Below are positions 36,501 to 45,164 of a stretch of DNA of 45,385 nucleotides, in pieces. The stretch lies in contig JABGPL010000030.1 of assembly GCA_018644935.1 (NCBI GenBank), positions 1 through 45,385 of the forward strand, written 5' to 3'. A program made the translations under genes and the position numbers. The stretch's first letter is position 1. The number at the start of each line of letters is the position of its first letter. Under the pieces are notes generated by a model. The model worked only from the letters and a program-made list of their open reading frames with translations, was not told the origin of the DNA and did no database searches. The stretch comes from Calditrichota bacterium (GTDB taxonomy: Bacteria > Electryoneota > AABM5-125-24 > Hatepunaeales > Hatepunaeaceae).

Positions 36501-39500
36501 AAATTCAATTATTTCGGCACCTTCCAGTGGTTCGGGAATCGGATTACCACTTAACTCGGGATTCCCGGTTGTTGTTAACCAAATATCAACAATCTGATCC
36601 GGATTCTCAGGATCATTTGACATGAAATGAAGCTCAATTTGATATTCACCACCAATTAATCCCCTGCTGTTAACTGTCAGGTTCAAATCGAGATCTTCAC
36701 CGGGTTCAATTGTTTCGGATGCAGGTTCTATAGAAAAGGTATCGATTTCAGCGGATAAGTAATCCAGATACCAAATAACGGCTTCTCCGGTTCTGCCCCA
36801 TTGTGTTGTTTCTGCCCAATGGTGATGATAACCATCCAGCGCAGTGTTGACAAAACAATAACCGCTTCCGTATCTATAAGTTAGAACTAAAGGTTCATCA
36901 ACTTCATTCCCCATTACCATTACCTCATACCAGTCGGAATTCTCAATTGCTTCGATGTCCTCTGTTCTGAAGTAACCAAAAGCAAAGGGAGCTCCTGCGT
37001 GAATTCCATGTAGTTCCTGTCCGGCTTCCCATGCCCACCCTGCAGGATCATTTTCATTCATGTAGTTTATGAAGTAATTCTCGTCTGGATTCAGTTGGAT
37101 AGGACATAATGTCTGACGTAATTGGAAGCTACCGACACCTCTCAAGCCACCCGGATATTGGGGCAGATTATTAAAATCATATGTCCCTGAGCTTTGATAA
37201 AGTGCTCCACCTCCATCAACGAAATCCTCAATGCGTTCTATCTGGGCATTGTTGTTAAATCCATTTACATCATTGTTTCCTATCCACATGAAGTCAAACT
37301 CGGTCAAATCAACATCTTCTAATTCATCCCAACTTCTGTATCTCTCCCAGTCAAGATCTTCGATGTTCTCAAAATACTGTTCAAAATCATAATCATAGAA
37401 TTGACACCTCTCTTGAAGTAAAAGACCTCTGCCTTGAGGTTGATCTCTTTGCGGGAACCTGGCTGGGGAAACTTCAGATACAGATCTGACATGTCTTGAA
37501 TATAAATCTCTCCCTTGCATCTGGGGCTCGGAAATAATTTCAAATCTGGTATCATAAGTTAAGTCACTAATACCTGAATTAGACACATTAATTATGTGTT
37601 CAACAACGTCTCCCTGTTCCATATCTAACTCAATTTCAGTTGGTTCAATTTCTAACACTGGTGCACCAAATGCTCCGATACTCGCAACGCAATGAACGGG
37701 ATATCCTTCTTCACGGTTGGGATCGTTAGTAAAAAAGACAAGAGTTGCCTCCTGAACTCCACCACGATCTTCATCAGGATTATACCAAATGTTGAGTTCC
37801 TCTAACGAGTCTTCTTCAATTTCCAATCCTTCAACATCTCCCTCCAGCACATAGAAATCCGGATTGTTCTCGTCAGTCCTTACACGATCAATTCGAAGTT
37901 GACCTGTACCGATGTTATGCACCGAAATAGTTCTTGAAACGGGATACCCAAAATATGCGATTTCAAAGTCAACCGGGTCCTGATCAGTATCACCGGGTAC
38001 AACGAGAATATTGGGCACCTGAGTCACTGTAAAGCTAATCTCAATCGTATGATCCGGTCCATCGAGTGAGACAGGATCATTTGAATAGAAACTCAATTCT
38101 GCGGAATAGTCACCGGAATTTAGACGCCATGTATCTATTGTAATCGTTATACCTTGATCCTCATTTGGATCAATTACCCCAGAAATGTCTTCCCAGTAAA
38201 GCCATCCATTTTCATTCAGTCCATCATCAATTATTCTTATTTGCGATCGCCATTGACCACCGTCCGACCAACTTACTGACCAGAGATTTGTGCCATCGTG
38301 CCCAATATTATCCAATTCGTGTCCCAACCCTTCTTCCCAGGTATAGAATGACTGAGCAAGTTCACATCTCCATGTTTCCCGGTCAACATTGAATTGCCAG
38401 GCAATATTACCTCCATCACCGCCGGTCCCAATCCAGAGAGATCCCCCGTCATGATCATCTACCCATAAAACATTTCGACCTCGATTTATGACATTATGGC
38501 CACGCAAAAGATTTTCATTATATCCCTCAATATCCCCTAAATGAGCTCCTAATCCTCCATCTTCGTCAATTGAATAGACATGAATTGGTCGATTATTGAC
38601 ATCAGGCCAATCTTCCATTATGAAAAATATACCATGTTCGTTACTCGCTCCAATACCTGTCGAATTCCAATTGTTCATCTGAATATCACCAACGTTATTG
38701 CCGTCACGATCAAACCTTGAAATACATCTATTATTTGCGGATCCAACATTAGTATATAAGACATCTTCATACATACACAAATCAGAAATATCACGAGGTC
38801 CGGCAAATTGCGCTACAATCTCGTAATCATTATTCAAATCTACTGCAATAAATGTTGAAGGAGCCAGGTCTACCCCGGTATATGCAATCCACATCCAATC
38901 GTTATTTTCATCGTAGGCAAAGTACCTGAAACAGTCTTCCTGATTAAGTGGATTTCTAACTTCGGCAATAATATCACCTGCCTCATCACGATAGGGTGAA
39001 AAATCGAGTACCGATTCCTCAGCGTCAACTGGGTGGTGTGTTTTGCGAACCCTTCTACCCGGATTATCCTGATTTGGTTGAGCAAGGATCTCTGCTTCAG
39101 ATCTCCATTCTAGAGCAGTTTCACCTTCATTTCTGATAACAATTTGATGCTCCCTAACTTCATTTGACAGGAGATCTTCAGCAATTTCATCAGTGTCGAT
39201 GCTCATAATCGGACCACCTGTTGTCTGTCCAACAACTAGCACATTAATAGGATCAATGTCATCATCAAATGTGAATTCGAAGTTTCCGCGGAATTCACCA
39301 ATTTCGTTTGCATCAAGAAATAAGTTAATGGAAATTTCTTCGTTTCCTGGAACCATATCCTGATTTTCCGGGTTCCAATCAGTTAGAAAGTTCTCATTTT
39401 CGCAAGCAATTTCGAGAATGTGAAGATCATCTGTCCCAATATTAGCTATAGTTACCGTGACAGGATATTCTCCATTTTCGAATAGTGGATCGTAGGCAAG

Positions 39501-42500
39501 ATTGTAATTTATTTCGTCAGGGTATCCTATTTCTTCTTCCCAAACAACTTCAGGAATTGGGATACCTGTAACTTCAAGTGTTACCTCAATAATCTGATCA
39601 CGATTTTCAGGATCATTTGATAATATATGGAGAACTGAATTGTAAGCTCCGGAAAGCAGCCCATCTGAATCAATTCCAATTACGACCTCAAGGTCTTCAC
39701 CTGGTTCAATGATACCCTCTGACGGGTTTTGGAACACCCAGGGCGGACCATCTCCGAGCATAAGCAGATATTCCACCAGAACCTCATAACAAGATCCCCA
39801 TGCACCATCAACATCCCAGCGAGTCCAAGGTTGTCCACAATTCGTACCAGAAACGATCACGTTGCCGTGTCCAAAACTATACTCAACGATAATGGGACTT
39901 CTGTTTCTATTCCCAACAACGATTACCTGATATCCATCACTATTCTCAATATTGTCAAGGGCTTCGAAAGGATATACAACATGTGCAAAGGGTACTCCTT
40001 CTAAAAAGAACTGACCCTCCTCCCACTCCATCTGTTCAACTAACCAATTATCCTCCGGTCCAACATCTAGAATCCCCTGTTGAGGATCCTCTACATATTC
40101 CAGACCACCTGGAGCTTCAAGTTCACGGACTGGCTCTAAATATTTCCCTTGTTCAAGAAACAATGAGTAACCTTCGGATACATACTCCTCAAATCTCCCA
40201 ATATTGGCTTCCCAAAACATGTTAAACCCGTTTTGTTGTCCTCCGGTCTCCACCCAGACTGCATCGTAGTCGTAAAGGTCGATTTCTCCAAATTCTTGTA
40301 TTGAGTTAATCCAATCATAGTCCAGATCTCGAATGTGAGAGAATACATTTTCTACAACCCACCCAAACCCAACTGAACTTTGATAGAGCAAAATCCGACC
40401 ATCGGGAACATCACGTCTCGGACCCAATCTCGAATGATCCGTTGATGCAATCGTTCTTACAGATCGTTGTGGTGTATCCTCTCTAACTCCATTTTCATTG
40501 AGAAATTCAAATTCAGATTTCCATCTTAGTTCACTTTCTCCAATATTTATGATGGTCAGTAATATTTCATCAGATTCGCCAGAAATCAATTCACTACCTA
40601 TAGCCTCCGGTTCAACAATAATTATCGGAGGTGATGATACTACTCCTAAAACCGGGATTTCATAGTTTTCGTGATGGGGATCGTTGGTAATAATTGTAAC
40701 CACTGATTCTAATTCACCATTTTCAGCTGCATCAAGTGTGAAAATAGCGTCGCGAAATTCTCGATATTCTAATTCAAATTCTGTTGGTACAATCGAGAAC
40801 AACTCGTTTTCGCAGGTGATATTGGAAATTTCCAGAATCTCATGTCCAAGGTTTTGTATTTTTACGGGAATATCGTATGATTGTCCTCGAAAGATGTCAG
40901 GGAGGAACATATTCCAATCCAAGACAGATGGATCTTCTCCAAATCCTGCATCATCTGACCATGATACCGAAATAAACGGAGCCGGCGAAATGTTAAGGCT
41001 AATCGGAAAAATAACTTCTGGACTCTCTGGATCATTAGTCGTAATAATGATCTCAGCAGCATAATCACCAGGCAGCTGAGATGAACCGTCAAATGTTAAG
41101 CTCATTGGCATCTCATCTTCAGCTTCTACGACACCTGCTATCGGCTCTAGGGTCATCCAGGATTCGTTGATACCATCATCAATGATTTGCACGGTTCTAT
41201 TCTCAGTCGCGGTAACCCAGAAGTTTGTTCCATCATGTGCGAAACCATCTCCATAATGTCTTCCTACTGTATGGAAATGCTGTGTTACTCCATCTATTTC
41301 CCAGTTGTCAGTATCAATATCCAGCTGCCATAGTTGTTCACTTGTATGTATCCAGAGTTTTCCGAAATCATGGGTAGGTACCCATTCAATACTTCTGGAT
41401 ATCTGAAGATCATAAAACCTCTCTATATTTGGAATACGGGCGATTCGTTCACCTTCTGTTGAGAAAATATATAAGGGTTGAGATCCTGATAATACATCAT
41501 GTGCGAGTACAATCAACAACTCATTTATGGGATCTACGGCAATACCTCCAATAGGTGCTCCATCAAGATCAAGATTCAATCTCCCGACATTATTACCTAC
41601 CCGATCAAATAACTCTAAATAGGTATTGTTATCCATCATTAGGTAAATCAGATCATCAAAATATGCCATATCGTAGGATCTCAAAATTTCTGATACCCAG
41701 AATTCTTCAACCTGAAAATTGTTATGAGGATTAATTGCAATCATTCTGGTGTCAACTTCATGCTGAATCCACATCCATTCATTTTCTGTATCCCAGGCAA
41801 GTGAATGACTAATTATGGCAAGAGCACCTTCATCAAGATCTCCAGGCAAATCACTCCCAAGGTCGAACTCATGGAGAATATCACCGGAATCGTCTCTAAA
41901 AGGAACTGGTGTTTTTCTATTGTTTGTGCCCGGAATAGTGGATACATTACGTATTGATCTCAGTTGAGAATCGCGTGCTGGTTCTTCTGATATATCTATA
42001 TCAGTGGTGAATCGCAATTCACCTAATCCTTCATTCCGCAGAGCAATTTCATGTTCAGTAATTCCAGCTCCCAGAATTTCATCAGCAATATCATCCGGTT
42101 CAATTGCTATACTCGGTGCATGAACAGAACTAAAAACAACTGGAATATCAAACTCCTCTTCATCCGGATCATTTGTGAACAATATCAATAATACCTCAAA
42201 GTCACCTGGCTCTTCAGGTGCTAATATCAATTCTAGTTCTATTTCACTAAATGCCGGAATCGGATCGAGACCACCTTCTATGCCGACAGTTAGAAATTCA
42301 GATCCATCTCCCTCAATTCGAATTTCATCAATCACCAACTCCTCTGAGCCTTGGTTAAAAATTCTGAATTCTGTTTCATACTCATACCCCACAAACACAT
42401 CTTCATTTGATATATTCCAATTTAGTTCTCGGGGATATCCAAAATTGTGATACCATTTTGCCGATATATCTGGTGCCTCCCTAACAAACAGCGCAATTGC

Positions 42501-43616
42501 TACAACTAATTCTTCATTATTCGGATCGTTTGAACCAATAGATAAATCAGCAAAATACTCTCCCGAAGACAAGCCGGCACCGTTAAACTCAACAGTTAGT
42601 TCAACTGATGTATCTGGATCAATGCGTCTGGGATGTTCTGCTACTGTTGTCCATGGTCTGACCAGCTTCCAATTTGCCCATAGGATTTCATTTCGCGCAA
42701 GGAAATGTGCATTATCATCATTCCAATTATGATACCAAAACCCTGAAATATTAACTGAACTCACGCAGACATAACCATCACCAAAGTCATAGGAAAACAT
42801 TGTCACAAATTGCTCGTTGTTAGCCTGGGCATAAAATACTTGAAGATTTCCCAAATTTTGATTCTGAACCAGTGAACCACGATGAAAGAAAGTCCGGCTG
42901 CACTCGTCACCAATAATAGCATTAGGAAGATCATCATTTTCGTCATCTAAAACTCCAGCGATAATTGGATCTTCCGGATCAACATCATTTATCCTGATAT
43001 TCTGCAATTCCCATCCAAATAAAGGATGATGGGTGTGTCTTGGTCCTCCGGGTAGTATTCCACTCGGCCATGTACCTGCACTATAGCAATTGAAGATTAA
43101 AACTCCGCCGTCTTCTATCCACTCTTCAAAACGATCACGATACCATCGGTATTCCTGATAAAAAGGGTTTTCGTGATCATCCGACCAGACGATAACATCC
43201 CATTCGAAAATATCGATCTCACGAATTTCCCTTGCGTCAACCTCGAGAATGTTTCTTTCATCAACACCGGCTGCCTCTGCTGCTTCAAGCATCACATGGT
43301 CACCACCATTGCCAACTCCCTCCGTAACGATCAGAACATTCATTCTCTCAATACTCGCATCATCTGGTCTGTCAACCAACACAAGTTCTGTTTCAATAAT
43401 GAGGAGTTCATCACCCACATTTGTTACAGTAACAATACCCTGATCTATTTGCCCGGGATTGATATCCCGTTCGATAACGCGAACATCAACGTCAATAAGA
43501 GGGTTATCTCGTTGAGGAGCATTCAGTGAATCAAGATTCATTTGTGATATGGAATCTTGAACACAAACGAAAATGAATACTAAAGAAATTATGAAAGAAT
43601 TTTGGAATCGATTCAC
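33510..43616 (-). CDS. Giant secreted multidomain protein with T9SS sorting domain (3368 aa)
   Basis: A GTG start at 43616 with AGGAG six bases upstream. Residues 1-25 are a signal peptide (MNRFQ...core...DSISQ). Six Ig/BACON-like host sandwiches alternate with five ASH-like domains. Guests strictly alternate: amidotransferase/Rossmann-like (about 91-313, 1066-1290, 2054-2289) and propeller-like (about 573-816, 1536-1806, 2540-2766). The Rossmann guests share a 'hxhxxG' opening strand, a 'DxhWhxxxxxN' middle and a 'Y-x-[YF]-G-x-G-x-x-x-V' ending, but no nucleophile Cys is common to all three, so they are probably binding rather than catalytic. About 2830-3275 matches the C-terminal 'WN-IS / NYELDASAPD / GYQVKVDA' region of the first giant. 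The T9SS domain (3276-3368, YPNPFNN ... KVILVK) ends it. It is followed by the S8 protease gene. Confidence 0.92.
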   Translation of the reverse strand: MNRFQNSFIISLVFIFVCVQDSISQMNLDSLNAPQRDNPLIDVDVRVIERDINPGQIDQGIVTVTNVGDELLIIETELVLVDRPDDASIERMNVLIVTEGVGNGGDHVMLEAAEAAGVDERNILEVDAREIREIDIFEWDVIVWSDDHENPFYQEYRWYRDRFEEWIEDGGVLIFNCYSAGTWPSGILPGGPRHTHHPLFGWELQNIRINDVDPEDPIIAGVLDDENDDLPNAIIGDECSRTFFHRGSLVQNQNLGNLQVFYAQANNEQFVTMFSYDFGDGYVCVSSVNISGFWYHNWNDDNAHFLARNEILWANWKLVRPWTTVAEHPRRIDPDTSVELTVEFNGAGLSSGEYFADLSIGSNDPNNEELVVAIALFVREAPDISAKWYHNFGYPRELNWNISNEDVFVGYEYETEFRIFNQGSEELVIDEIRIEGDGSEFLTVGIEGGLDPIPAFSEIELELILAPEEPGDFEVLLILFTNDPDEEEFDIPVVFSSVHAPSIAIEPDDIADEILGAGITEHEIALRNEGLGELRFTTDIDISEEPARDSQLRSIRNVSTIPGTNNRKTPVPFRDDSGDILHEFDLGSDLPGDLDEGALAIISHSLAWDTENEWMWIQHEVDTRMIAINPHNNFQVEEFWVSEILRSYDMAYFDDLIYLMMDNNTYLELFDRVGNNVGRLNLDLDGAPIGGIAVDPINELLIVLAHDVLSGSQPLYIFSTEGERIARIPNIERFYDLQISRSIEWVPTHDFGKLWIHTSEQLWQLDIDTDNWEIDGVTQHFHTVGRHYGDGFAHDGTNFWVTATENRTVQIIDDGINESWMTLEPIAGVVEAEDEMPMSLTFDGSSQLPGDYAAEIIITTNDPESPEVIFPISLNISPAPFISVSWSDDAGFGEDPSVLDWNMFLPDIFRGQSYDIPVKIQNLGHEILEISNITCENELFSIVPTEFELEYREFRDAIFTLDAAENGELESVVTIITNDPHHENYEIPVLGVVSSPPIIIVEPEAIGSELISGESDEILLTIINIGESELRWKSEFEFLNENGVREDTPQRSVRTIASTDHSRLGPRRDVPDGRILLYQSSVGFGWVVENVFSHIRDLDYDWINSIQEFGEIDLYDYDAVWVETGGQQNGFNMFWEANIGRFEEYVSEGYSLFLEQGKYLEPVRELEAPGGLEYVEDPQQGILDVGPEDNWLVEQMEWEEGQFFLEGVPFAHVVYPFEALDNIENSDGYQVIVVGNRNRSPIIVEYSFGHGNVIVSGTNCGQPWTRWDVDGAWGSCYEVLVEYLLMLGDGPPWVFQNPSEGIIEPGEDLEVVIGIDSDGLLSGAYNSVLHILSNDPENRDQIIEVTLEVTGIPIPEVVWEEEIGYPDEINYNLAYDPLFENGEYPVTVTIANIGTDDLHILEIACENENFLTDWNPENQDMVPGNEEISINLFLDANEIGEFRGNFEFTFDDDIDPINVLVVGQTTGGPIMSIDTDEIAEDLLSNEVREHQIVIRNEGETALEWRSEAEILAQPNQDNPGRRVRKTHHPVDAEESVLDFSPYRDEAGDIIAEVRNPLNQEDCFRYFAYDENNDWMWIAYTGVDLAPSTFIAVDLNNDYEIVAQFAGPRDISDLCMYEDVLYTNVGSANNRCISRFDRDGNNVGDIQMNNWNSTGIGASNEHGIFFIMEDWPDVNNRPIHVYSIDEDGGLGAHLGDIEGYNENLLRGHNVINRGRNVLWVDDHDGGSLWIGTGGDGGNIAWQFNVDRETWRCELAQSFYTWEEGLGHELDNIGHDGTNLWSVSWSDGGQWRSQIRIIDDGLNENGWLYWEDISGVIDPNEDQGITITIDTWRLNSGDYSAELSFYSNDPVSLDGPDHTIEISFTVTQVPNILVVPGDTDQDPVDFEIAYFGYPVSRTISVHNIGTGQLRIDRVRTDENNPDFYVLEGDVEGLEIEEDSLEELNIWYNPDEDRGGVQEATLVFFTNDPNREEGYPVHCVASIGAFGAPVLEIEPTEIELDMEQGDVVEHIINVSNSGISDLTYDTRFEIISEPQMQGRDLYSRHVRSVSEVSPARFPQRDQPQGRGLLLQERCQFYDYDFEQYFENIEDLDWERYRSWDELEDVDLTEFDFMWIGNNDVNGFNNNAQIERIEDFVDGGGALYQSSGTYDFNNLPQYPGGLRGVGSFQLRQTLCPIQLNPDENYFINYMNENDPAGWAWEAGQELHGIHAGAPFAFGYFRTEDIEAIENSDWYEVMVMGNEVDEPLVLTYRYGSGYCFVNTALDGYHHHWAETTQWGRTGEAVIWYLDYLSAEIDTFSIEPASETIEPGEDLDLNLTVNSRGLIGGEYQIELHFMSNDPENPDQIVDIWLTTTGNPELSGNPIPEPLEGAEIIEFPEHTWVDQEYTCNVLLQNVGTQAVNIEEIDVSSPENWDFSFPNENMIVPAGDEVIASIIYHPSEIGEHQAEIRLQTDAINVENGIFWWEVQGSSVLHPQITVDLLDDENSVIVLMDLDNEPEERLMTLSNSEGEPRGNLTFDILGEEVMQEPLFDQRERHIRQVNSEFQGPLRDNAGDILEEVVTPCTQTNGLTSTDNMIWGCSYDQHRLFAMNRETREIERRIDIPRFTAAVAYDGNNLWTAQTGVTPLYWYDNEGNLLDEFNIGLRSITSMTSNRDGLIFIKANENNRISVYSVEDREVIRIVNQLPGFDNNEFINNIEYVPAHEDGQLWGVGTNLLIQARINDNWETEHIQTIEIEQGWGNRGICHDGENLWLGGVNNTWKIVEDGIMESLPGWLSFEPVSGEIEPGGSEEITLTINSDELENNNLYQVVLSIESNDPITPIVEVQVSLAVGVPQPRHFGADDPDTEEIDGWVLQDVAHTLEVTDVTLDDEPIPMGWEIGVYAPGETLSGGSIWLGGERISMSAYADNPEIEQRTGFRPMERFVIRVWDGAANIEYNTNVEFDVGPEIWIPNRLSLININAFSTDDLLVSLDEGWNMISINVDPVMFYTNEDDQGPDVTAMFEELRIDNDEHRIRLLKDGVGRFWAPGWNFINIPYWDLTNGYQVKLSEATEIIFEGPTIPADSELNLNPNWNLIAYFPNYELDASAPDLYVLSPIIESVSIAKDVQGRFMLPEFRFSNMIPWRPGQGYQVKVDADEVISLIYPNEQEGLAASETERTMSEHWATPANTGSNMSALVNIVVGLNTGSQYQIAAFSPHNFIVGTGFISDNRCGLSIWGDDESTDHKEGLKEGETFFFRIWDADQNIESDLMVTQILEGDHLSYMPDKLIVVNLSLNHGIPAQYYLSENYPNPFNNVTRLSFGLPEASKVNISVFDLTGRLVQNVLDFRMDAGSHDFTWDAKEVPAGVYLIQMKVSSFSSGNTIFKNVRKVILVK

Positions 43617-44207
43617 CTTAAACTCCTGTTGTTGAACCCTGAATAGTTGTAATTTTGCGCCTCACAGATTAAAAAGACTTCTGCCGTTGAGGAAATCAAT
43701 CTAACGAAAATGAACTCAGAAATTGAGTACTGAAGGCCTAAGAACTTGCTTAATTTGAAACCACATGACACCTTCGAGAATCTCAGAGCAAGATAACAGT
43801 TAATCAGTTCATTGATCAAGTGCGTTTCTGTATTGAAGTTCTCGAATAGATGTCTACTGTAAATGTCTCTGGTATGTACTGTAACGACTCGCGTTTATCC
43901 TAGTTTGGACTGAAATGATTGCGAAATGTTGTGCTAATCATTTGTTTATTTTCTTCTTAAAAGTTGACGGTCATTGCACCCATTTTTTAATCAGTTCTGA
44001 AAGTAGTTCCAAACGACTCTCTCTTTTTTACTCAGTTCTCAGTGGCTTGATGCTCTCTTCACATGAAAGCACTGTTGTATAATGCTGTTATATAACAATG
44101 ATAATATATATAATTGTAAAAATCAACAGAAATTTTTCTTTTTTTGATTAATTATTATATAACCTTTATTACAATATCCATTCAATTGGAGTCTGATTTG
44201 AATATGT
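43617..44207. other. AT-rich gap between second giant gene and TetR gene
   Basis: This 591-base stretch has no convincing gene; a 68-codon open frame at its start overlaps the giant's start. It must hold the giant gene's promoter, but no -24/-12 element with correct spacing was found. A perfect 12-base palindrome (TGTTATATAACA, 44086-44097) stands about 470 bases upstream of the giant start and could be an operator. The last 100 bases before the TetR stop are very AT-rich. Confidence 0.45.
44086..44097. promoter_or_regulatory. Perfect 12-base palindrome, possible operator
   Basis: TGTTATATAACA is a perfect palindrome in the gap between the TetR gene and the second giant gene. Dimeric regulators such as TetR proteins bind palindromes of this kind, but AT-rich palindromes also arise by chance, and its distance from the giant gene start is long. 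Confidence 0.3.
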
Positions 44208-44768
44208 CTATTCAAGAATTTTTGTGAGTAGCTCCACAGCAGACCGAACAGCGACAATTATTTCCTCCTCACTCAAAACATCCATCACCCCCCTTACTAT
44301 TTCGTGTGAGAATCCCTGAATGTAAACAAGAACATGAAAAAATAGTTTACTAAGTTTATCCAAATCGACTCCTTCAATTTCCGCTTCCTTTTTCATTTTC
44401 TCCCAAACGTCCAGATACATATTTGCGGCAGCTTCCGGATATTCAGACAGTTTTATTTCTGTACCTGAGAGAGCACGGAACATGCGGGGATTGTTTCTCG
44501 TTGTTAGTGTATAACCAATGGCAAAATTGCAAATTGTTGAATAACCGTAGTCCTTTTCGATGAAATCTTTAGAATCATTATATATTTCCAAAGCTATTTG
44601 TTCTTTTAATTTCTGGAAAGATTTAAAATTACTATAAATAGGCTGAGTTGAACATTTCATTTCTTCTGCAATTTTATGAACAGACAATGAACTGTATCCC
44701 TGTTCTTCAATTAGTTTAAGAGCAGCCTTGAGAATCATCTCTTTTGAAAATTTGGGTTTTGGTGGCAA
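44208..44768 (-). CDS. TetR/AcrR-family transcriptional regulator
   Basis: A 186-residue protein. Residues about 8-55 are the TetR helix-turn-helix ('FSKEMILKAALKLIEEQGYS', then 'SVHKIAEEMKCSTQPIYSNF', the recognition helix with the typical YxxF). The rest is an all-helical ligand-binding and dimer domain of normal family length, with no recognised ligand. The TTG start at 44768 has AAAGGA six bases upstream; the next ATG (44738) would cut into the first HTH helix. An inverted repeat lies 20-50 bases upstream of the start and may be its own operator. It is transcribed toward the second giant gene, but no direct link is shown. Confidence 0.9.
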   Translation of the reverse strand: MPPKPKFSKEMILKAALKLIEEQGYSSLSVHKIAEEMKCSTQPIYSNFKSFQKLKEQIALEIYNDSKDFIEKDYGYSTICNFAIGYTLTTRNNPRMFRALSGTEIKLSEYPEAAANMYLDVWEKMKKEAEIEGVDLDKLSKLFFHVLVYIQGFSHEIVRGVMDVLSEEEIIVAVRSAVELLTKILE

Positions 44769-44788
44769 GAATTTCCTTTGTGCAGGTA

Positions 44789-44818
44789 GTCAATAAATTT
44801 CGAACAGAATTTATTAAC
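44789..44818. promoter_or_regulatory. Inverted repeat upstream of TetR gene, probable autoregulatory operator
   Basis: AATAAATT (44792-44799) pairs with AATTTATT (44808-44815), and the outer GT/AC pairs extend the match to 44789-44818 with one mismatch per arm. It lies 21-50 bases before the TetR start codon, where such regulators normally bind their own promoter. The high AT content makes chance more likely than for a mixed sequence. Confidence 0.45.
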
Positions 44819-45145
44819 TACAGTTTACCTTTCGAATTAAATTCAAGTTAGCTTCAGAGTGGGCAATCTGTCATCCGACCAATTAATTCGGTCTTAAGGG
44901 CATGGGATTATTATTTTCCATGCCACCGTCCTGTTTCAAAAGTTTCCTGTTGTTCTCCGCCAACAAATTACACCTCCACATTTCTCATTTCCGCTAACAA
45001 CTAATAAAATTAATATAATGTTTTCTTCATCTCCGTCAAGCAAAAAAGTAGTTTTTACTGATTTAGTTTATGTTGTTCAACAGAGTTTGTCCGCGAATTT
45101 TTTTCGATCTGAAAGGTCTAATCGTTGCTTTAGGTTTCATACTTC

Positions 45146-45164
45146 ATGAGGTGTCGCACCTCAT
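45146..45164. repeat. Short perfect hairpin (REP-like)
   Basis: An eight-base-pair perfect stem around the three-base loop TCG, in gene-free DNA near the right edge. It is similar in kind to the hairpins around the HNH and RhuM genes but differs in sequence. Confidence 0.45.

Noticed and set aside
43613..43819. 68-codon frame upstream of the second giant
   Set aside because: It overlaps the giant's start codon, has no ribosome site and no recognisable pattern.
43617..44207. A sigma-54 promoter before the second giant
   Set aside because: Candidate GC and GG dinucleotides were found only at eleven-base spacing (near the segment starting 43747), which is outside the strict rule.
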